The position numbers were made by a program, and so were the translations under genes. This document shows positions 1 through 6,139 of a DNA stretch of 6,471 bases, piece after piece. How positions within the stretch are numbered: the first letter of the stretch is position 1; each line of letters begins with the position of its first letter. Source of the stretch: Gemmatimonadota bacterium (GTDB taxonomy: Bacteria > GCA-2686955); contig JALXCG010000321.1 in NCBI GenBank assembly GCA_026991065.1, positions 1-6,471 on the forward strand, given 5' to 3'. Under the pieces are notes generated by a model. The model did not search any database. It saw only the letters and a list, made by a program, of their open reading frames with translations, and was not told where the DNA came from.

Positions 1-1247
1 TCCGCGACAACGCTGACTACACAGTGGTGGCTTTCACCGCTACCCAGATCCCCAATATCGACGGTCGCAGCTATCCGCCGGAACTGGCCGGACCGCTCTA
101 CCCAAAGGGGATCCCGATCCTGCCGGAAGAGGAGTTGGAGGATCTGATCCATCAGGAGAAGATCGATGAAGTTTGGTTCTCCTACTCCGACGTGCCGCAC
201 GCTTATGTGATGGAAAAGGCCAGCCTGGTCAGCGCCCACGGCGCCCACTTCGTGCTCTTTTCGACCGACAAGACGATGATCCGCTCCGAGAAGCCGGTGA
301 TCGCGGTCACCGCGGTGCGGACCGGTGTGGGCAAGTCGCAGACGACGCGTTATCTGAGCCGCATCTTCAAGAAGATGGGCAAGCGCGTGGTCGCGATTCG
401 CCACCCGATGCCCTATGGCGATCTGGCCAAGCAGGCCTGCCAGCGCTTTGCCACCTACGAAGACCTGGACCGCCACCAATGCACCATTGAGGAGCGGGAG
501 GAGTATGAGCCGCACATCGACAACGGTTTCGTGGTCTACGCCGGCGTCGACTATGAGCAGATTCTGCGCGAGGCGGAGAAGGAAGCGGACATCATTCTCT
601 GGGACGGCGGCAACAACGACACGCCCTTCTACAAGCCGGATCTGCACATTGTGCTGGTGGATCCGCACCGCGCCGGGCATGAGTTGACCTACTTCCCCGG
701 CATGGTCAATTTCCTCATGGCGGATCTGCTCATCATCAACAAGGTGGAGCGGGCCAAGCCGGAGGATGTGGCACTGGTGGAGGCTCACTGCCGGCAGTAC
801 AATCCCGATGCCCGGGTGCTCAAGTGCGCGTCGGTGATCACTGCCGATGATCCCGCGGCGATCCGCGGCAAGCGTGCCCTGGTGGTGGAGGATGGCCCCA
901 CTCTAACGCACGGCGGCATGACCTATGGCGCCGGCTGGTTCGCCGCCAAGGATGCGGGCGCGAGCGAGATCGTCGATGCCAAGCCCTACGCCGTGGGTTC
1001 GATCGCGGCAACCTACGAGAAGTATCCGAACGCTGGCGCGATCCTGCCGGCGATGGGCTATGGCGATGCCCAGATCCGCGATCTCGAAGCCACCATCAAC
1101 GCCACTCCCGCCGACGTGGTGGTGGAGGGAACGCCGATCGCTCTGGAGCGTGTGCTCAAGGCCAACAAGCCGATTGTCAACGTCTCCTACGAGCTGAAAG
1201 AGCTGGAAGAGGGCGTGATCGAGACGATGGTGCGGGCTTCGCTCTAG
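1..1247 (+). CDS. Predicted GTPase, COG2403 / cyclic 2,3-diphosphoglycerate synthetase-like family (5' partial)
   Basis: The reading frame is open from the left edge (first full codon at base 3) to TAG at 1245-1247. A GTG at 24 is probably internal, because the codons before it read RDNADYT and continue into conserved sequence; I estimate a few tens of N-terminal residues are missing. Numbering from the codon at 24: a P-loop-like RTGVGKSQ at 99-106 follows a beta strand, without the first glycine of the classical GxxxxGKS; an acidic WDGGNND lies at 193-199; LVDPHRAGHE at 211-220; NKVE at 239-242 resembles a G4 guanine-specificity motif; GPTLTHGGMTYGAG at 291-304 and the C-terminal VVEGTPIAL and KPIVNVSYEL blocks are typical of COG2403 proteins. 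No signal peptide or membrane segment is visible, so it is probably cytoplasmic. The family is related by sequence to archaeal cyclic 2,3-diphosphoglycerate synthetase, but its bacterial substrate is not established, so I do not assign a reaction. The family call is firm; the function is open. Confidence 0.85.
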   Translation, partial: RDNADYTVVAFTATQIPNIDGRSYPPELAGPLYPKGIPILPEEELEDLIHQEKIDEVWFSYSDVPHAYVMEKASLVSAHGAHFVLFSTDKTMIRSEKPVIAVTAVRTGVGKSQTTRYLSRIFKKMGKRVVAIRHPMPYGDLAKQACQRFATYEDLDRHQCTIEEREEYEPHIDNGFVVYAGVDYEQILREAEKEADIILWDGGNNDTPFYKPDLHIVLVDPHRAGHELTYFPGMVNFLMADLLIINKVERAKPEDVALVEAHCRQYNPDARVLKCASVITADDPAAIRGKRALVVEDGPTLTHGGMTYGAGWFAAKDAGASEIVDAKPYAVGSIAATYEKYPNAGAILPAMGYGDAQIRDLEATINATPADVVVEGTPIALERVLKANKPIVNVSYELKELEEGVIETMVRASL

Positions 1248-1410
1248 GAGCCGGGCGCGCATTGGCTTTCGAGCCCCGTGTTCGGGCCTGCTTCGAGATC
1301 AAGGCGCTGAGTCCGCCGGAAGGCTGGTTGCCTTTCAAGGACTTAGCAACGCAGAGATCGGAGCAGGGACGGATGCGGGGCGACGTGAAGACAATGTGCG
1401 ACAGGCTCCT
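1246..1410 (+). repeat. 165-bp palindromic intergenic repeat, copy 1
   Basis: This copy matches 4613-4777 base for base with 8 differences and no gaps (at 1246, 1253, 1255, 1261, 1304, 1344, 1368 and 1384); bases 1262-1410 differ at only four positions. Its ends are inverted repeats (AGGAGCC at 1246-1252 against GGCTCCT at 1404-1410, extending inward with two mismatches). The interior also pairs in nested order: 1262-1269 with 1387-1394, 1273-1278 with 1376-1381, 1287-1296 with 1358-1367, 1306-1314 with 1339-1347, and 1318-1324 with 1330-1336 around a TGGTT loop. It overlaps the last two bases of the upstream stop codon. The structure suggests a MITE-like or REP/BIME-like element, or a structured RNA; the family was not recognised. 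Confidence 0.9.
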
Positions 1411-1414
1411 AACC

Positions 1415-1429
1415 AGGAGCCGGGCGCGC
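1415..1429 (+). repeat. Extra terminal-arm copy beside repeat copy 1
   Basis: AGGAGCCGGGCGCGC here is an exact copy of 1246-1260, the left arm of repeat copy 1. It lies four bases (AACC) beyond the right arm. GGCTCCT at 1404-1410 and AGGAGCC at 1415-1421 form a perfect 7-bp local stem, with partial extension to 1398/1427. The right arm of the element therefore has two possible partners. Confidence 0.75.
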
Positions 1430-1454
1430 GGCTCAGACTTCAGGTCTGAGCCGC
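1428..1454 (+). other. Perfect 11-bp hairpin, intergenic
   Basis: GCGGCTCAGAC (1428-1438) and GTCTGAGCCGC (1444-1454) are exact inverted repeats around a TTCAG loop. It abuts the extra repeat arm ending at 1429. No T-rich tract follows, so this is not a standard intrinsic terminator, although it could still slow transcription or protect an RNA 3' end from decay. Confidence 0.7.
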
Positions 1455-1632
1455 CAATGGGTCGAGTTCTCTCTTCGCACACTCGGCCCGCGCCGCGAGA
1501 GCGGCGAAGCGCCGCGCAGTGGAGAATGCCGGGGGGCCGGGCAGACAGAGCATCCGACGGTGGCGAGGCAGTGTCAAAAAAAGTTCCATGACCGAATGAC
1601 GCCCGAGTTGCCACACGCTAAACTTATTTCTT
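1455..1632 (+). other. Remainder of the GTPase/EF-G intergenic region
   Basis: I see no credible gene here. A small GC-rich hairpin lies at 1501-1515 (GCGGCG, AAG, CGCCGC), and a run of seven A sits at 1576-1582. The last part, about 1605-1632, becomes AT-rich just before the EF-G start and holds the possible promoter listed separately. Reading frames crossing the region on either strand are short, depend on the repeat for part of their length, and show no recognisable domain. Confidence 0.5.
1596..1624 (+). promoter_or_regulatory. Possible sigma-70-type promoter for the EF-G gene
   Basis: ATGACG (1596-1601, four of six matching TTGACA) and TAAACT (1619-1624, four of six matching TATAAT) are spaced by 17 bp. 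Transcription would then begin at about 1630-1633, essentially at the ATG, giving a leaderless or nearly leaderless mRNA. That agrees with the lack of a Shine-Dalgarno sequence, but both boxes are weak matches and the organism's promoter consensus is unknown. Confidence 0.3.
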
Positions 1633-3669
1633 ATGTCTGCCTCAACCCACCAACTGCGAAATATTGGCATTGCGGCGCACATCGACGCCGGCAAGACCAC
1701 CACGACCGAGCGGATTCTCTATTACGCCGGGGTAACACACCGCCTGGGAGAGGTGGATGACGGCGCGGCGACCATGGATTGGATGCCGCAGGAGCGGGCG
1801 CGCGGAATCACCATCACCAGCGCCTGTACCAGCGTGGTGTGGCGGGATCACCCGATCAACATCATCGATACCCCGGGCCACGTTGACTTTACCATCGAGG
1901 TGGAGCGCAGTCTGCGGGTGCTCGACGGGGTGGTGGCGGTGTTCTGCGCGGTCGGCGGGGTGGAGCCGCAGTCGGAGGTGGTGTGGCGGCAGGCGAGTCG
2001 CTACCGGGTGCCGCGGGTGGCGTTCGTCAACAAGATGGATCGGATCGGGGCCGATTTTGCGCGCGTGGTGGCGCAGATGGGCGAGAAGTTGGGGGCGCGG
2101 GCGCTGCCGATTCAGTGGCCGCTGGGGATCGAGGCGGATTTTCGCGGGATGGTGGACCTGGTGGAGATGCGCGAGTTGGTATGGGAGGGGGATGGACTCG
2201 GCGAGGAGTTCCGCACCACGCCCCTCGGAAATGGAGCGAGTGCGGCGGTCCTGGCGGCACGGGAGGAGTTGATCGCGACCTGCGCCGAGGTGGACGAGGA
2301 GTTGCTGGATCTGCATCTGGAGGGGCGCGAGATCGCGCCGCAGCGGATTCGGGCGGCGCTGCGGAAGCTGACTCTGGCGCTGGAGGTGCAACCGGTACTC
2401 TGTGGCTCCTCGCTGAAGAACCGCGGCGTGCAACCGCTGCTGGATGCGATCGTGGATTTCCTGCCGGCACCGCACGAGGTGGAGGCGATCCGCGGCGTGG
2501 ATCCGACCAGCGGCAAGGTGGTGGCGGTTCACCACGATGATCCGAACCTGGTGGCGCTGGTATTCAAGGTGATGGCGCAAGATGCGTTTCAGACACTCTG
2601 CTATGCCCGGATCTATGCCGGAAGAATCAAGCGGGGCGGGGTGGTGCGCAATGCGGTGAAGGGGTCGGATGAACGGGTGGGACGGATCCTGCACATGCAC
2701 TCCAACCGCGCGCAGCAGGTGGAGGAAGCGACGGCGGGCGAAATTGTGGCCCTGGTCGGACTGAAACACACCACCACGGGCGAGACGCTCTGCGACCGGG
2801 AACGGGTGGTGGCGCTGGAGGGGATGCGCTTTCCGGAGCCGGTGATCAATGCGGTGGTGGAGGCGCGCAATGCAGCGGAACAGCGCGCGCTGGAAGAGGC
2901 CCTGGCGCAGTATGCGCGTGAGGATCCGACATTCCGCGTGGCGACGGATGAGGAAACCGGGCAAACGCTGATCAGCGGGATGGGGGAGTTGCACCTGGAT
3001 GTGATCATCCAGCGGTTGCGCGACGAGCGCGGGCTGGAGGTGCGGCGCGGGCGGCCGCAGGTGGCCTACCGCGAGTCGGTGCAGGCGGTGTGCGAGCGGG
3101 AAGATGCTTTCTCGCGCCAGGTCGGCGGGACGCGGATCGCGGCGCGGACGGTTGTGCGGGTGGCCCCCGGGGCGGCCGGGTCGGGGATCCGGGTCGAGTC
3201 GGCAGTGGCCGAGGAGCGGCAGATTCCGCCGGCGATCATGAAAGAGATTCTGGATCTGCTGCGGCAGGCCTCGATGACCGGACCGGTGGCGGGCTACCCC
3301 CTGATCGATGTGGAGGTGACGCTGCTCGATGCGGTGCCGCAGGGGGAGAGCATTTCAGCCGTGGCGCTGCAGACTTCGGCGGCGCGGGCACACAGCGAGG
3401 CGCTGCGCGGGGCGGAGCCGGTGCTGCTGGAGCCGATCATGGAGATGGAGGTCACCATTCCCAGCGAATGCACCGGAGCGGTGCTGAAGGAACTGGGGAC
3501 GCGGCAGAGCGAGATCGTGGGGGTGGAGAGCCGGCCGGACGCGGATGTGGCACGGGTGCGGATTCCGCTCGCCCGGGTCTTCGGTTATACGACCGATCTG
3601 CGCGACCTGACGCGCGGGCGGGGAACTTTCGCCATGGTGCTGCACTCCTATGAGCCGGTCGTCAGCTGA
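1633..3669 (+). CDS. fusA: Elongation factor G paralog (EF-G2-like translational GTPase)
   Basis: This 678-residue protein is slightly shorter than standard EF-G (about 690-705). The GTPase domain is intact: G1 AHIDAGKT at 15-22, switch I RGIT at 57-60, G3 DTPGH at 79-83, G4 NKMD at 133-136, and a G5-like GSSLKN at 258-263. The domain II to III region is recognisable, with MGELHLD at 450-456 and RPQVAYRES at 474-482. Domain V carries [10 protein letters not shown] (598-607) and [14 protein letters not shown] (650-663). Domain IV is divergent: the usual GGRGQYGHV block is GGTRIAART (498-506), and the tip loop that carries the critical His in translocase EF-G reads VPQGES (568-573), with Gln at about the His position. 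The gene is not next to rpsL, rpsG or tuf. Together this suggests the second EF-G class, related to spdEFG2/mitochondrial EF-G2, which acts in ribosome recycling, rather than the housekeeping translocase. The subclass is inferred. The ATG at 1633 is the only sensible start, since an in-frame TGA lies at 1597. No Shine-Dalgarno motif precedes it. Confidence 0.93.
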   Translation: MSASTHQLRNIGIAAHIDAGKTTTTERILYYAGVTHRLGEVDDGAATMDWMPQERARGITITSACTSVVWRDHPINIIDTPGHVDFTIEVERSLRVLDGVVAVFCAVGGVEPQSEVVWRQASRYRVPRVAFVNKMDRIGADFARVVAQMGEKLGARALPIQWPLGIEADFRGMVDLVEMRELVWEGDGLGEEFRTTPLGNGASAAVLAAREELIATCAEVDEELLDLHLEGREIAPQRIRAALRKLTLALEVQPVLCGSSLKNRGVQPLLDAIVDFLPAPHEVEAIRGVDPTSGKVVAVHHDDPNLVALVFKVMAQDAFQTLCYARIYAGRIKRGGVVRNAVKGSDERVGRILHMHSNRAQQVEEATAGEIVALVGLKHTTTGETLCDRERVVALEGMRFPEPVINAVVEARNAAEQRALEEALAQYAREDPTFRVATDEETGQTLISGMGELHLDVIIQRLRDERGLEVRRGRPQVAYRESVQAVCEREDAFSRQVGGTRIAARTVVRVAPGAAGSGIRVESAVAEERQIPPAIMKEILDLLRQASMTGPVAGYPLIDVEVTLLDAVPQGESISAVALQTSAARAHSEALRGAEPVLLEPIMEMEVTIPSECTGAVLKELGTRQSEIVGVESRPDADVARVRIPLARVFGYTTDLRDLTRGRGTFAMVLHSYEPVVS

Positions 3670-4597
3670 GGATGCGAGGCGCGGGGCGGAGCCGCTGGTC
3701 ACGTTGACCAGTGACTTCGGCACCCGGGATGGCTACGTCGGGGCGATGAAGGGCCGAATCCTGGCGATCTGCCGGGAGGTTCGGATCGTGGATCTGACGC
3801 ATGCGCTCGCGCCGCAGGATCTGCACGGGGCGGCGTGGGCGTTGGCCCGGGCGGTGCCGCATTTCCCCGCGGGAACGATTCACCTGGCGGTGATCGACCC
3901 AGGGGTGGGATCGGCGCGCGGCGCGGTGGTGGTGCGGGCGGGGACCCCGGGGGCAGAGCAACTGTTGGTGGGCCCGGACAACGGGATCTTCGGGCGGGTG
4001 ATCGAGGAACTCGGAGGGAGTTGGGCAGCCTGGCGCGTGGCGACCGGAGAGGCCGGTTCCGGGGCCGCGATGGCGGGTGGAGAGCGGGCCGAATGGCGGA
4101 AGGACCACTCATTCGATGGGCTGGCGCTCTTCGCGCCGCTGGCCGGGCACCTGGCGCGGGGCATGGAGCCGAAGAGCGTGGGGCCGCAAGTGGCCGCGCT
4201 CGAGCGGCTGGCGCCGGCACTGGAACCGCCGCAGCGGCCGGCGCGGGCAGGGGCAGAAGTATTACCCGGAGGCGAGGTGCCGACGGGAGACAGTGGTGGT
4301 CTGGTGGCGAGCGGCGGAATCGAGCGGTTCGACCGCTTCGGCAATGCGATCACCAACATTCCCGGGGATTGGGTAGAGCCGGGAATGCAGGTGGAGTTGG
4401 CCGCCGAGGGGAGCGCGGCGGAGGGCGCCCGGGAGGGAACATTCCTGCCTCTGCTGACTCACTACGCGGAAGGGCGCGGGCGGCCCGGCCTGGGGCTGGT
4501 CAACAGTGATCGACGGCTGGAGATTGCGGTCTACGAAGGCAGTGCGCGGCGGGAGTTGAAACTGCAAGTTGGAAGTCGCGTGCGGGTTTGGCATTGA
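3650..4597 (+). CDS. SAM hydroxide adenosyltransferase (SAM hydrolase) family protein, DUF62
   Basis: This 315-residue protein has the length and two-domain layout of the family that hydrolyses S-adenosylmethionine to adenosine and methionine, related to the SAM-dependent fluorinase and chlorinase. N-terminal domain: [20 protein letters not shown] at 16-35, [12 protein letters not shown] at 46-57, [10 protein letters not shown] at 81-90, VGPDNGIFG at 107-115. C-terminal domain: [12 protein letters not shown] at 228-239 and [16 protein letters not shown] at 264-279. Asp83 and Arg90 have the spacing of the family's Asp and Arg catalytic residues. The third motif, usually FHGRDxFAP, reads FDGLALFAP (155-163), so its usual His, Arg and Asp are Asp156, Leu158 and Ala159. 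A proline- and glycine-rich linker (about 188-217) joins the domains. No signal peptide is visible. The ATG lies inside the end of the EF-G gene (20-bp overlap in another frame), which suggests coupled translation. Family membership is firm; activity is uncertain. Confidence 0.9.
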   Translation: MSRSSAEDARRGAEPLVTLTSDFGTRDGYVGAMKGRILAICREVRIVDLTHALAPQDLHGAAWALARAVPHFPAGTIHLAVIDPGVGSARGAVVVRAGTPGAEQLLVGPDNGIFGRVIEELGGSWAAWRVATGEAGSGAAMAGGERAEWRKDHSFDGLALFAPLAGHLARGMEPKSVGPQVAALERLAPALEPPQRPARAGAEVLPGGEVPTGDSGGLVASGGIERFDRFGNAITNIPGDWVEPGMQVELAAEGSAAEGAREGTFLPLLTHYAEGRGRPGLGLVNSDRRLEIAVYEGSARRELKLQVGSRVRVWH

Positions 4598-4627
4598 GCG
4601 CGACAGGCTCCTGGGAGCCTGTCGCGC
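4598..4627 (+). other. Perfect 14-bp inverted repeat directly after the DUF62 stop codon
   Basis: GCGCGACAGGCTCC (4598-4611) and GGAGCCTGTCGCGC (4614-4627) are exact inverted repeats separated by TG, beginning on the base after the TGA at 4595-4597. The right half is also the left arm of repeat copy 2, and the left half is an extra copy of that element's right arm. A very stable RNA hairpin is expected, but no T-tract follows, so any terminator role would be non-classical. Confidence 0.85.
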
Positions 4628-4777
4628 GTTGGCTTTCGAGCCCCGTGTTCGGGCCTGCTTCGAGATCAAGACGCTGAGTCCGCCGGAAGGCTGGTTGCCT
4701 TTCAAGGACTCAGCAACGCAGAGATCGGAGCAGGAACGGATGCGGGGCGAAGTGAAGACAATGTGCGACAGGCTCCT
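4613..4777 (+). repeat. 165-bp palindromic intergenic repeat, copy 2
   Basis: This is the better-paired copy. The terminal arms pair almost without interruption, 4613-4636 with 4754-4777, having four G-U pairs and one mismatch (4632/4758). Inside are 4640-4645 with 4743-4748, 4654-4663 with 4725-4734, 4673-4681 with 4706-4714 (a perfect 9-bp stem here), and 4685-4691 with 4697-4703. Positions equal those of copy 1 plus 3367. Neither strand gives a convincing protein: three of the four core substitutions are nonsynonymous in the minus frame shared by both copies, and all four in the plus frame. Confidence 0.9.
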
Positions 4778-4866
4778 GGTCAGGGCATCAACCATGCGCC
4801 TATGCTTTGGCAATTCGGCGCTGGGGCGGCGCCGACCAAACCCAGAGATAACGAAAGGCCTGAACC
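4778..4866 (+). promoter_or_regulatory. Leader of the cytochrome peroxidase gene: weak promoter candidate and ribosome binding site
   Basis: TGGTCA (4777-4782) and TATGCT (4801-4806), spaced by 18 bp, each match four of six sigma-70 consensus bases. The putative -35 box would sit on the edge of repeat copy 2. A 6-bp hairpin (CGGCGC at 4816-4821, GCGCCG at 4829-4834) lies in the leader. GAAAGG at 4853-4858, eight bases before the ATG at 4867, is a good Shine-Dalgarno sequence and supports that start. The promoter is tentative; the ribosome binding site is convincing. Confidence 0.4.
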
Positions 4867-6009
4867 ATGCGTCACTCAATTCAAAACTGGTTGGTAGTCA
4901 CATTCGCCGGGCTGGCGCTCGGAGCATTTCCGGGATGTGGCGGCAATGACACCGGTCAGCGCGAACACGCGCCGGAAGCGGTAAAGGCAGATGCAGGCCA
5001 TGCCGCTGAACACCCGGCGGAAGCAGCTGTCAAAGCAGAGAGTGCCGGCCTGCCGACGGCACAGCACAAAGCGCTGTTCGGCCCCTTGCCGGCGGAGATG
5101 ACGGCCGACAGCAATCCGCTGACGCCGGCAAAGATCGATCTGGGGCGAATGCTCTACTACGACACACGCCTTTCCAAGAGTCAGCAGATCTCCTGCAACA
5201 GCTGCCACCAACTGGATCACTATGGCGTCGACGGCGAGCCGACCTCTCCCGGGCACAAGGGGCAACGCGGCGCCCGCAACAGTCCGACCGTCTACAATGC
5301 AGCGCTGCATCTCGCCCAGTTCTGGGATGGACGTGAACCGGATGTGGAGGCGCAGGCCAAGGGACCGATTCTGAACCCGGTGGAGATGGCGATGCCATCC
5401 CCGGAAGCGGTGGTGGCGGTGGTAAAGAGCATCCCCGGCTATGCCGCCGCCTTTGCCGCGGCCTTCCCCGAAGAAGCGGATCCGATCACTTATGACAATC
5501 TGGCCAAGGCGATCGGCGCCTTCGAGCGCAAACTGGTAACCCCGGGGCGCTGGGACCGCTGGCTGGCCGGCGACGCGACGGCCCTGACCGCCGCCGAGCG
5601 TCGCGGACTCGATCTTTTCGTGGAATCCGGCTGCACCATCTGCCACATGGGTCCCGACCTGGGCGGCTCGCTCTACCAGAAAATGGGGCTGGTGAAACCC
5701 TACCCGCTCACCGACGAGGGGCGTGGAGCGATCACCGGCAATGAAGCGGAGCGGTTCTTCTTCAAGGTCCCATCTCTGCGCAATGTGGCAGAGACAGCTC
5801 CCTATTTCCATGACGGCTCTGTGACCACGCTGGAAGAAGCGGTTCGTATCATGCTTGACTACCAATTGGGACGCAGTGTGACCGCCCCGCAGATGAGCGA
5901 CCTCCTGGCGTTTTTGAAGGCGCTGACCGGCGACCTGCCAAAGGCTTACATCGCCATGCCGGAGTTGCCACCGAGTGGCCCGGACACCCCCGGTCCCGAT
6001 CTGAGCTAA
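4867..6009 (+). CDS. Di-haem cytochrome c peroxidase (CcpA/MauG superfamily), putative lipoprotein
   Basis: The enzyme reduces hydrogen peroxide to water using electrons from small c-type cytochromes or cupredoxins. Two haem-binding motifs are present: CNSCH at 110-114 (peroxidatic haem) and CTICH at 256-260 (electron-entry haem). Residues match the bacterial CCP pattern in spacing: His130 in the loop after the first haem (SPGHKGQRGARNSPT), inter-haem Trp153 in QFWDGRE, catalytic-type Glu173 in NPVEM, and YFHDGS at 313-318 followed by Met329, the likely axial ligand of the second haem. These point to a true peroxidase, probably the reductively activated type, rather than a MauG-like oxidase. 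The N-terminus has a hydrophobic segment ending in FPGC (Cys24), a slightly atypical lipobox, then an Ala/Glu/His-rich stretch (about 25-62) that looks like a flexible tether; this makes the 380-residue protein longer than usual CCPs. It should sit in the periplasm, anchored to a membrane. The next gene is a rubrerythrin. Confidence 0.95.
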   Translation: MRHSIQNWLVVTFAGLALGAFPGCGGNDTGQREHAPEAVKADAGHAAEHPAEAAVKAESAGLPTAQHKALFGPLPAEMTADSNPLTPAKIDLGRMLYYDTRLSKSQQISCNSCHQLDHYGVDGEPTSPGHKGQRGARNSPTVYNAALHLAQFWDGREPDVEAQAKGPILNPVEMAMPSPEAVVAVVKSIPGYAAAFAAAFPEEADPITYDNLAKAIGAFERKLVTPGRWDRWLAGDATALTAAERRGLDLFVESGCTICHMGPDLGGSLYQKMGLVKPYPLTDEGRGAITGNEAERFFFKVPSLRNVAETAPYFHDGSVTTLEEAVRIMLDYQLGRSVTAPQMSDLLAFLKALTGDLPKAYIAMPELPPSGPDTPGPDLS

Positions 6010-6024
6010 TCGAGTGATGCCGGA

Positions 6025-6045
6025 GGCGCGCCTCTTCGGCGCGCC
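6025..6045 (+). other. Hairpin 15 bases after the peroxidase stop codon
   Basis: GGCGCGCC (6025-6032) and GGCGCGCC (6038-6045), each self-complementary, form a perfect 8-bp stem around TCTTC. Its place just after the TAA at 6007-6009 suits a terminator or mRNA-stabilising structure, but the downstream sequence is GC-rich with no T-run, so read-through into the rubrerythrin gene is possible. Confidence 0.55.
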
Positions 6046-6139
6046 GCAGCGGTGGCGGGAGACGGGAACGCTGCTCCAACGCGCCAATCTTGCGCTACAC
6101 TGAGTCCGTACGCATTCACTTTCAGCCCGGGAGACTCGC
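6046..6139 (+). promoter_or_regulatory. Leader of the rubrerythrin gene
   Basis: GGGAGA at 6129-6134, five bases before the ATG at 6140, is a good Shine-Dalgarno sequence that fixes the start. TACACT at 6096-6101 resembles a -10 box, but I find no convincing -35 partner at the usual spacing. No PerR-like or OxyR-like operator could be identified with confidence by eye. Confidence 0.35.

Noticed and set aside
1246-1429. Exact 15-bp direct repeats (1246-1260 and 1415-1429) as a target-site duplication
   Set aside because: The 15-mer is itself a version of the element's terminal arm, and copy 2 has no equivalent direct repeat; its extra arm is inverted and on the other side. An array relic or arm duplication is simpler.
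1576-1582. Run of seven A as the T-tract of a minus-strand terminator
   Set aside because: No GC-rich hairpin lies directly before it on the minus strand, and no minus-strand gene ends there.
1262-1591. Plus-strand open frame through repeat copy 1, with a matching frame in copy 2 (4569-4949)
   Set aside because: All four core substitutions are nonsynonymous, no ribosome binding site precedes the starts, and the sequences diverge completely outside the repeat.
1177-1614. Minus-strand open frame sharing a peptide (SLSHIVFTSPRIR onward) with a second minus-strand frame at 4262-4879
   Set aside because: The shared part lies within the 165-bp repeat. The rest overlaps real genes or hairpins and is unrelated between the two. 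Three of the four core base differences change the amino acid, and the base-pairing pattern explains the conservation better.
1642-2994. Long minus-strand open frame (450 codons) opposite the EF-G gene
   Set aside because: It is the complement of a certain EF-G gene; GC-rich codon bias leaves opposite frames open. The product is rich in His, Arg and Leu with no domain.
4598-4627. Intrinsic terminator of the EF-G/DUF62 pair
   Set aside because: The stem is strong but is followed by GTTGGC, not a T-run. It is listed as an inverted repeat of uncertain function instead.
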